Shown piece by piece: positions 6,003 through 11,108 of a stretch of DNA of 11,108 bases. The number at the start of each line of letters is the position of its first letter. Within the stretch, counting starts at the first letter, position 1. The DNA is from Sulfurimonas sp. (lineage in GTDB: Bacteria; Campylobacterota; Campylobacteria; Campylobacterales; Sulfurimonadaceae). The position numbers and the translations under genes are program-made. The DNA lies in contig JALWON010000406.1 of assembly GCA_027083475.1 (NCBI GenBank), positions 1 through 11,108 on the forward strand, given 5' to 3'. The notes under the pieces are model-generated. The model made no database searches and was not told the origin of the DNA. It worked only from the letters and a program-made list of their open reading frames with translations.

Positions 6003-6559
6003 TGCACAATTTTTACGACAAATGCACCGCGTAAGTCTCCCATTTTGTAGTTTATAGCTTTATCTTGCGGATAGTTTTTGAGAATTGTTTTATAGGCACT
6101 TGCATCTCTGTGTGTGATATCCCCATGGCATTTGAGACAAACCCCTTTGTTGATGAAAATAGGTTTGTAAACTTTATAGGTATTTTCATTTGTCTGTTTT
6201 ACGAGGAGTTGTGGCAGTTTTTTGCCTGCATCAAAATCTTTTTGCATCTGCTCTAGGACTATTCGCTCATCTGATTTTGGAGAGTTTTCACTGTTACGGT
6301 AGTGTAGCGAGGTTCTGTGCACACGTGTCTCTTTTGCAAAACTGACATTGACTTCATGAGTGATAGACTGTGCCTTTCGAGAACAAAATGCAGCAGCTTG
6401 GAGAACACCCCCTTTTTGTAAATTTGCTTTGAGTCGTGTTTGCAGGGTTGATTTGAGTTTCAAGATAGCATCTTTTGCTTCTTGCTTGATCTCTGCTTCA
6501 TGAGAAGCATGGAGAAGGGTACTTGATAGGAGGAGGGCAGAGAGAAGCTGTTTATACAT
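5996..6559 (-). CDS. Periplasmic c-type haem protein, DUF3365 (Tll0287-like) family
   Basis: A 187-residue exported protein. The signal peptide covers about residues 1-18 (core LLSALLLSSTLL, likely cleavage after LHA). The mature part holds the DUF3365 pattern: VHRTSLHYRNSENSPKSDE (80-98), then YKPIFINKG (131-139) directly before one haem motif CLKCH at 141-145, then YPQDKAINYKMGDLRGAFVV (163-182). Family members bind one c-type haem in a PAS-like fold, alone or as sensor input domains. Here no kinase, cyclase or receptor domain is attached, so it is a free periplasmic cytochrome; electron carrier, redox sensor or gas sensor are all open. C59 is an additional cysteine outside the haem motif. 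TAGGA lies 9 bases before the ATG. It converges on addB with 4 bases between stops and diverges from sco. Confidence 0.85.
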   Translation of the reverse strand: MYKQLLSALLLSSTLLHASHEAEIKQEAKDAILKLKSTLQTRLKANLQKGGVLQAAAFCSRKAQSITHEVNVSFAKETRVHRTSLHYRNSENSPKSDERIVLEQMQKDFDAGKKLPQLLVKQTNENTYKVYKPIFINKGVCLKCHGDITHRDASAYKTILKNYPQDKAINYKMGDLRGAFVVKIVQR

Positions 6560-6588
6560 AGTGGTAAATCCTAAAATAATTTTCAGTC

Positions 6589-6594
6589 ATTTTA
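6589..6594 (-). promoter_or_regulatory. Candidate -10 box for the DUF3365 gene
   Basis: On the minus strand this reads TAAAAT, preceded by CTTTGC, which recalls the T-rich plus G element in front of -10 boxes in Campylobacterota. Transcription would start near 6582, giving a leader of about 23 bases. There is no clear -35 box. Confidence 0.35.
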
Positions 6595-6599
6595 GCAAA

Positions 6600-6626
6600 G
6601 TAAAGATAATAATAGCCCATCTTTAC
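6600..6626. promoter_or_regulatory. Perfect inverted repeat between divergent genes, candidate operator
   Basis: GTAAAGAT (6600-6607) and ATCTTTAC (6619-6626) are exact reverse complements separated by 11 bases. The dyad occupies the zone where the -35 regions of both proposed divergent promoters would lie. A dimeric regulator acting on both the haem protein gene and the sco gene would fit. I cannot assign it to a known regulator: it is not the FNR/CRP pattern. No T-run follows, so a terminator is unlikely. Confidence 0.45.
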
Positions 6627-6640
6627 CTAGCATAAAGAAA

Positions 6641-6653
6641 TTTTTTGTACAAT
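6641..6653 (+). promoter_or_regulatory. Candidate promoter for sco-trkA-trkH-addA
   Basis: TTTTTTG at 6641-6647 runs directly into TACAAT at 6648-6653, matching the campylobacterotal sigma-70 style in which a T-tract ending in G precedes the -10 box and the -35 box is weak or absent. The leader to the ATG at 6684 would be about 24 bases. TTGTACAA inside it is also an 8-base palindrome. Confidence 0.45.
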
Positions 6654-6683
6654 GCAAAGTAGAAAATAAGGGAGTAAGAGTAG

Positions 6684-7454
6684 ATGAAAAAGTTTTTTTT
6701 AGTTTTAACATTCGTTGTAACATTTTTACAAGCAAATACTATTGGAATCAATGAAAAATTAGGGGCAATGGTACCTCTCAATTTAAAGTTTATCGATTCT
6801 GATGGACAAACAAAAACACTCAAAGAGTTGATGGAAGGCAAAGTAACCCTTTTAACACTCAATTATTATAGATGTGCAGGGCTTTGTAGTCCACAACTGA
6901 ACCAAATGGCAGATATGCTCGGTAGATTACAATTAGCTGAAAATACAGATTATAAGGTTGTGACAGTTGGTTTTAATGAGAACGAAACCCCTAATCTTGC
7001 TGCAGCAAAACGCAAGAATATTCTTAATGCTATTCATCGGGATTATATCAAAGATGCTTGGCACTTTGTAATTGGTGAAAATAATAGTTCGGGTATTCTC
7101 GCCGATACAGTTGGTTTTAGTTTTAAAAAGCAAGTTTCTCCAGAGGGAAAAGTGGATTATATGCATGCAGCTACTTTGATTGTGCTTTCTCCTGAGGGGA
7201 AAGTGACCCGCTATCTTAATGGTATCAATCAACTTGTAAAAGATGTAAAATTAGCAATTTTGGAAGCAAAAAAAGGAGAAATTGAACCAACAATTACAAA
7301 AGAAGTACCTTACTGTTTTTCTCAAGAACAAGAGATAGAACAAAAATTTTATCTTGGTGAGAAGATTTTTTCTGTTGTGATGCTGCTTGGGCTTTTAGGA
7401 CTCTTTTTATACTTGAAAAAAATCGGTAGAAAAGAGCAAGATCCTGCTGAATAA
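6684..7454 (+). CDS. Sco1/SenC-family copper chaperone (thioredoxin-like), membrane-anchored
   Basis: Sco proteins bind copper with two cysteines and a histidine and help metallate oxidase copper sites on the periplasmic face. This 256-residue protein shows all three ligands: C64 and C68 in RCAGLC and H161 in DYMHAATL. The thioredoxin-like core runs from about residue 25 to 195, with the conserved LADTVGFSF at 138-146. A signal peptide covers residues 1-18 (likely cleavage after LQA), and a second helix at about 228-246 anchors the C-terminus, followed by a basic cytoplasmic tail; most Sco proteins have only an N-terminal anchor. C211 lies outside the motif. A T8 run falls in the signal peptide codons. 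The partner could be the cbb3 oxidase about 3 kb upstream, which has CuB but no CuA, or a copper enzyme encoded elsewhere. AAGGGAG lies 9 bases before the ATG. Confidence 0.92.
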   Translation: MKKFFLVLTFVVTFLQANTIGINEKLGAMVPLNLKFIDSDGQTKTLKELMEGKVTLLTLNYYRCAGLCSPQLNQMADMLGRLQLAENTDYKVVTVGFNENETPNLAAAKRKNILNAIHRDYIKDAWHFVIGENNSSGILADTVGFSFKKQVSPEGKVDYMHAATLIVLSPEGKVTRYLNGINQLVKDVKLAILEAKKGEIEPTITKEVPYCFSQEQEIEQKFYLGEKIFSVVMLLGLLGLFLYLKKIGRKEQDPAE

Positions 7455-7456
7455 TC

Positions 7457-8770
7457 ATGAACATAATTATCGCTGGTGCTGGAAAAGTTGGATTTAATCT
7501 TGCAAAAACACTCAGCATCGGGCACAATGTTACAATCATAGATAAAAACCAAGAAGCCCTGCATAGGATTCAAGAGAGTTTAGACATCATGCCTTTGAGC
7601 GGTGATGTAGAAGATTCTCGAGTGTATGAACACTTTGTATCGAGAGATATAGACCTTTTTATAGCTGTGACAAACGCAGATAATGTGAATTTGGTGGCAA
7701 CACTCATGGCAGATTCTGTTTTACTCATAGAGAAAAAGATAGTCCGCATTAAGAATCATTTTTATGGAGACACTTTAGTCCAAGAGAAACTTGATATATA
7801 CAAATTTATTTATCCAATCAAGCTTACATCTGCAACAATTGCTTCTCTTTTAGAGTTCCCCTTAGCAAACAATGTGAAGTTTTTTAAATATACAAATCAA
7901 AGATTGATTTCCATACGTGCATCGCAGATTATGCATACCAATGAACTTGATACACAAAAAGTAGCTTTAGTGGGAATAGAGCGAGAGAAAAAGTTTTTTA
8001 TTCCTAAAGAACCGACTTTTATAGAACGCAATGATTTAGTCTATTTCTTTGGTTTAGAGGCAGATATTCAAGCCGTATGCCATAAACTTGAAGAAAACCA
8101 TGAGAGTAGTATGCAAAGATGTGTTGTGTATGGTGCAAATGAACTTGGTACCGCCATTGCAAAAGAGCTTGTGGAGGCAAACAAAAGTGTCAAACTCATT
8201 GAAAAAGATTTTGCACTTTGTGAAGCTGCTGATGAAGCTTTAGAGGGGAGAGCCTCTGTGATTTATTCTAAGTATGGTATAGAGACACTGTTTGAGGATG
8301 AGGGTTTAGAGAGTGCTGATATTTTTATCTGTGCAACGGATAAAGATGAGTATAATATTGCTAAATGTCTTGAGGCACGGGAAAAAGGCATTCAAAAGGT
8401 GATGGCAATTAATAATGAAATGGAGTACTACTCCTTAATGCATTCGCTTGGGATTATTGTAGTACGTGGGACAAAAATGAGTGCTTATAATAAAATTATG
8501 GAAGAGATTGGCTCCAATGGTGTTGTCATAGAGAAGAGTTATTGTGGTTCCAAGGCAAATATTCAAATGCGTAAATTCTTTGCAGATTCTCCTTATATTG
8601 GTCAAAATATAAAAGCACCAAAGGTACAACACTCGCAACTCTTCTTTTTACGTAACGAAAAACTACATATATGGACACAAACATTTCAAGTGCAAGAGAA
8701 TGATGCTATTTTGGCATTTTGTGAGAGTAAAGAGAGTGCAAAAGTGAAGCAATGGATTTATGAACTTTAA
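7457..8770 (+). CDS. trkA: Trk potassium uptake system NAD-binding subunit TrkA
   Basis: TrkA is the cytoplasmic gating ring subunit bound to the TrkH channel and senses nucleotides. The 437-residue protein has the usual two tandem RCK units: Rossmann domain about 1-120 with GAGKVG at 7-12 and D29 at the end of beta-2, RCK-C about 135-215, a second Rossmann domain about 220-340 and a second RCK-C about 355-437. In the second Rossmann domain the loop reads GANELG (226-231), so the middle glycine of GxGxxG is asparagine and the acidic residue is E249. This may change nucleotide choice at that site. The gene starts 2 bases after the sco stop and overlaps trkH by 11 bases, so translation of the three genes is probably coupled. 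Confidence 0.95.
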   Translation: MNIIIAGAGKVGFNLAKTLSIGHNVTIIDKNQEALHRIQESLDIMPLSGDVEDSRVYEHFVSRDIDLFIAVTNADNVNLVATLMADSVLLIEKKIVRIKNHFYGDTLVQEKLDIYKFIYPIKLTSATIASLLEFPLANNVKFFKYTNQRLISIRASQIMHTNELDTQKVALVGIEREKKFFIPKEPTFIERNDLVYFFGLEADIQAVCHKLEENHESSMQRCVVYGANELGTAIAKELVEANKSVKLIEKDFALCEAADEALEGRASVIYSKYGIETLFEDEGLESADIFICATDKDEYNIAKCLEAREKGIQKVMAINNEMEYYSLMHSLGIIVVRGTKMSAYNKIMEEIGSNGVVIEKSYCGSKANIQMRKFFADSPYIGQNIKAPKVQHSQLFFLRNEKLHIWTQTFQVQENDAILAFCESKESAKVKQWIYEL

Positions 8771-10202
8771 AAACATTATAAAAGTTCTTGCTTTGATTGG
8801 CATGACAGTTTCGCTTATTTTTTTACTCGATGTTTTTGTTGGACTTCTATATCATGAAGATTATCAACAATTTTTGTTTTTTGATGGACTTTTTTTTCTT
8901 GTTAATCTCATCCTTTTTCTTTTTTTATATAAACATGAACTCACACTCAAAGTAAAAGACAGTATCTTAATTGTTAATCTTTTATGGATTTTACTTGGGA
9001 TTGCAGGGGCTATTCCCTTATACCTCTATACAAACATCTCTTTTATGTCCGCATTTTTTGAAGCAATCAGCGGGTTTACCACAACAGGGGCAACGGTTTT
9101 TAGTGATATTGAGTCCTTACCTCATATGCTTTTGTTTCATCGAAGTTTAATGCACTGGATGGGTGGTCTTGGGGTCATTGTTTTAGGAGTCGGATTGCTC
9201 TCAATGATAAATCCTACAGGGAGTTTGTCGCTCTTTAAAGCAGAGGCAACAGGTATTGAACTTGAAAAATTGACACCCAAAATTCAAGATACAGCACTGA
9301 GTTTATGGCTGGTGTATCTACTATTAACTGTTGTCGATATGCTTCTGCTCAAATTTTTTGGGATGAGTTGGTTTGATGCCTTGAACCATGCATTTTCAAC
9401 AATTTCTACAGGGGGATTTTCTACAAAAAACAACTCTTTAGGCTATTTTACAAATGATGGCATTATTTGGACAACAACCATCTTTATGATGCTCTCAGGT
9501 ATTAACTTTTTAGCACATTTAAAACTCTACCATAGAGATGTGAGCGGCTATAAAGCAGAGGAGTTACGATGGTATTTTAACCTCTTTTTCTTTTTGAGTT
9601 TAGCACTCACTTTTACCCATATGGATATGAGTGGTGATAGCTTTTATGATGGAGCAAAACACTCCTTTTTTACCATAGCCTCAGTGATGACAACCACAGG
9701 TTTTGCAACTATTGATTATGGTAATTGGTCGCATTTAGCAGTGGCTATTATTTTTGTAGGATTGATGATAGGAGGAAACGCAGGTTCAACAGCTGGCGGT
9801 GTGAAAGTGATTCGTTATGTTATTATTTTTAAAACACTTGCCTCAGAACTCAAACGCATCTTGCATCCACAAAGTATTATTTCTGTTTTTGTGGATGGAA
9901 AAAAACAAAAAGAACGGATTTTAGCCTCTACTTTTGGTTTTTTCGCTCTTTTTATGTTGAGTGTTATGTTTGTGACTATTTATATTTATGCACGAGGATT
10001 TGATGCCATGAGTGCTGTTTCGGCTGCCTTTGCTTTAGTCGGTAATGTGGGACCGGGATTTTCCCTTGTGGGACCCTCTGATAATTTTGCTTTTTTTAAT
10101 GATTTTGATAAGTTTTTTTTCTCTATTGCGATGATTATAGGACGATTGGAAATGTATACAGTGTTTGTGCTTTTGAGTAGTTCATTTTGGAGGAAATTTT
10201 AA
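8760..10202 (+). CDS. trkH: Trk potassium channel/transporter subunit TrkH
   Basis: TrkH is the inner-membrane potassium pathway gated by TrkA. The 480-residue length is normal for the family. Four pore-loop repeats are visible: TTTGAT at 107-112, STISTGGFST at 213-222, TTTGFAT at 311-317 and VGNVGPG at 427-433. Each has the filter glycine, at G110, G218, G314 and G430. GGNAGSTAGGVKVIR (338-352) is the conserved family segment near the intramembrane loop, and GRLEMYT (461-467) is the family signature near the C-terminus. The start ATG lies inside trkA (11-base overlap) with no good ribosome site, so it probably depends on trkA translation. Family knowledge places it as a K+ uptake protein; Na+ preference is not suggested, because all four filter positions are glycine. 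Confidence 0.96.
   Translation: MNFKNIIKVLALIGMTVSLIFLLDVFVGLLYHEDYQQFLFFDGLFFLVNLILFLFLYKHELTLKVKDSILIVNLLWILLGIAGAIPLYLYTNISFMSAFFEAISGFTTTGATVFSDIESLPHMLLFHRSLMHWMGGLGVIVLGVGLLSMINPTGSLSLFKAEATGIELEKLTPKIQDTALSLWLVYLLLTVVDMLLLKFFGMSWFDALNHAFSTISTGGFSTKNNSLGYFTNDGIIWTTTIFMMLSGINFLAHLKLYHRDVSGYKAEELRWYFNLFFFLSLALTFTHMDMSGDSFYDGAKHSFFTIASVMTTTGFATIDYGNWSHLAVAIIFVGLMIGGNAGSTAGGVKVIRYVIIFKTLASELKRILHPQSIISVFVDGKKQKERILASTFGFFALFMLSVMFVTIYIYARGFDAMSAVSAAFALVGNVGPGFSLVGPSDNFAFFNDFDKFFFSIAMIIGRLEMYTVFVLLSSSFWRKF
10189..10194 (+). promoter_or_regulatory. Strong ribosome binding site of addA inside trkH
   Basis: GGAGGA lies in the last codons of trkH, 7 bases before the addA ATG. The trkH stop and addA start overlap as TAATG. 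This is one of the strongest ribosome sites in the window, which implies that addA is translated efficiently from the trk transcript. Confidence 0.7.
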
Positions 10203-11108
10203 TGTTTATCAATAACCTCGCCTATGAGGCAAGTGCTGGGAGTGGGAAAACTTTTATGCTTGTCGTTCGCTACCTCTCTTTACTTTTTAAAGGGGCAGAG
10301 CCTTCGAAGATTTTGGCATTGACATTTACCAACAAAGCGGCTCGTGAGATGAGTGAGCGGGTTGTTGTAACCCTTGAAGAGTTAGAGTCTCGGGGTGAAT
10401 TAGCAGAGATTGCAAAAGTAACAGAGCTGAGTGAAGCCTATCTTTTACAAAATCGTCAAAGAATTTTAAATGAATTTTTAAATGCACACTCTAAAATTAT
10501 GACGATTGATAGCTTTTTTACACAAATTTTACGCAAGTTTTCTCTTTATGCTTCTTTGATGCCTGATTTCACCACCTTTGCCGCACAACACGAACTCAAA
10601 CTCATGTCACGATTTTTAAAAGAAGTGAGTGTTGCAGGCAAACGCAAGACCCTCATTAATCTCTCTTTAGAGTCTAAAAAAAGGCTCGGAGATATTTTTC
10701 ATCTTTTAGATGCTTTTTATGTCAAAAAAGAGGAACTTGCACATCTTGTTTTTACTCCACAATCACTTCAGGTGCATGAGCAAAATGCCATGCTTGCGTT
10801 TGCAGAACTTAAAAAAATAGTTACATCTTGTAAGAGTGCCTCAAGTACTGTTTTAAAAGCAGTCCAAGCAGAGAACTTTGCCGAGTTACAAGCAAAGAGT
10901 TGGCTCGGTAGAGAGAGTCTTAATTATCGTACCTTTTCCAAATGTTTTACTCCTGAAATGGATCGTTACCTGCAAACAATTCAAGATGCACTCAAGGCAT
11001 ACAACAGAGCCAAAGAGCAAAACTTTTTTTATGGACTGCGTGAACTTTTAGATATTTATGTCAAAAGTAAAAAAGCACTCTATATGGAAGATAGTGAACT
11101 CAGTTTTT
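10202..11108 (+). CDS. addA: AddA-type RecB-like helicase subunit, N-terminal fragment
   Basis: The first 302 codons of a UvrD/RecB-family helicase are present and remain open at the right edge. AddA is the motor and second nuclease subunit that works with AddB in double-strand-break repair. Visible superfamily 1 motifs are Walker A, EASAGSGKT at 9-17 with K16; motif Ia, LALTFTNKAAREM at 39-51; and motif Ib, IMTIDSFF at 100-107. The sequence after residue 110 is helical and poorly conserved, as expected for the 1B domain. The remaining helicase motifs and the C-terminal nuclease lie beyond the window; members of this family are about 900 residues long in relatives, as I recall. The motifs alone show a RecB-like helicase; the AddA label adds the presence of addB nearby and the order in related genomes. 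Confidence 0.9.
   Translation, partial: MFINNLAYEASAGSGKTFMLVVRYLSLLFKGAEPSKILALTFTNKAAREMSERVVVTLEELESRGELAEIAKVTELSEAYLLQNRQRILNEFLNAHSKIMTIDSFFTQILRKFSLYASLMPDFTTFAAQHELKLMSRFLKEVSVAGKRKTLINLSLESKKRLGDIFHLLDAFYVKKEELAHLVFTPQSLQVHEQNAMLAFAELKKIVTSCKSASSTVLKAVQAENFAELQAKSWLGRESLNYRTFSKCFTPEMDRYLQTIQDALKAYNRAKEQNFFYGLRELLDIYVKSKKALYMEDSELSF

Larger units (their letters stand above)
6560..6683. other. Divergent intergenic region between the DUF3365 and sco genes
   Basis: This 124-base non-coding stretch is the longest in the window. It holds the two ribosome sites, candidate promoters in both directions and the 8-11-8 inverted repeat. I see no riboswitch-like or RNA gene structure in it. Confidence 0.7.

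Noticed and set aside
6645..6652. 8-base palindrome TTGTACAA
   Set aside because: It overlaps the proposed -10 box of sco and does not extend beyond 8 bases, so it cannot be separated from chance.
6693..6700. T8 run near the sco start, with similar 8-base runs at 5210-5217, 5537-5544, 8890-8897 and 10113-10120
   Set aside because: Considered as phase-variable tracts. Runs of this length are common in AT-rich coding DNA and encode ordinary Phe/Lys pairs here; known campylobacterotal phase variation mostly uses long poly-G or poly-C, and none is present.
10040..10080. Repeated GGGACC-type bases near the end of trkH
   Set aside because: They encode the fourth pore loop VGNVGPG and the following VGP, so codon constraint explains them.
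1..11108. Mobile element, defence system, CRISPR array or integration site
   Set aside because: No transposase, integrase, direct repeat array, tRNA gene or toxin-antitoxin pair was seen; composition looks even and almost all of the window is accounted for by housekeeping genes.

Overview
This AT-rich window comes from a campylobacterotal (epsilonproteobacterial) chromosome. The clues are the gene order ccoN-ccoO-ccoQ-ccoP followed by a DUF4006 protein, the short Campylobacter-type AddB nuclease encoded downstream of the oxidase genes, and promoters with a T-tract in front of the -10 box. A free-living genus of the Sulfurimonas/Sulfurovum kind seems likelier than Campylobacter or Helicobacter, but the genus is inferred, not shown.

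Region 1 (1-3650, + strand) is the end of a cbb3-type cytochrome c oxidase operon. It holds the ccoN C-terminus, the mono-haem subunit ccoO, the small subunit ccoQ and the di-haem subunit ccoP. Four small membrane or exported proteins follow: DUF4006, a 30-residue single-helix peptide, a TPM-like protein with a signal peptide and a tail anchor, and a FixH/CcoH-like assembly protein. Spacing is tight throughout, with one 17-base overlap. The tail is best read as an assembly and accessory module for the oxidase.

Region 2 (3658-5991, + strand) is addB, the iron-sulfur nuclease subunit of an AddAB-type double-strand-break repair enzyme. It starts 7 bases after the FixH-like gene. Its partner addA, with an intact Walker A, begins only at 10202 and runs off the window. 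Four genes lie between the two subunits.

Region 3 (5996-10202) is that intervening block. A periplasmic c-type haem protein of the DUF3365 (Tll0287-like) family lies on the minus strand, convergent with addB and divergent from a Sco1/SenC copper chaperone. The 124-base gap between it and sco is the only sizeable non-coding stretch in the window. The gap carries a perfect 8-11-8 inverted repeat flanked by candidate promoters for both directions. From sco onward, sco-trkA-trkH-addA form a tightly coupled series (gaps or overlaps of +2, -11 and -1 bases), so copper delivery, potassium uptake and recombination appear to share one transcript.

No tRNA, rRNA, CRISPR array, insertion sequence or phage gene is seen. 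The points most worth a second look are the 30-residue peptide gene, the GC-rich hairpin at the start of the TPM-like gene, the dyad between the divergent genes, the splitting of addB from addA, and the three-helix CcoP.
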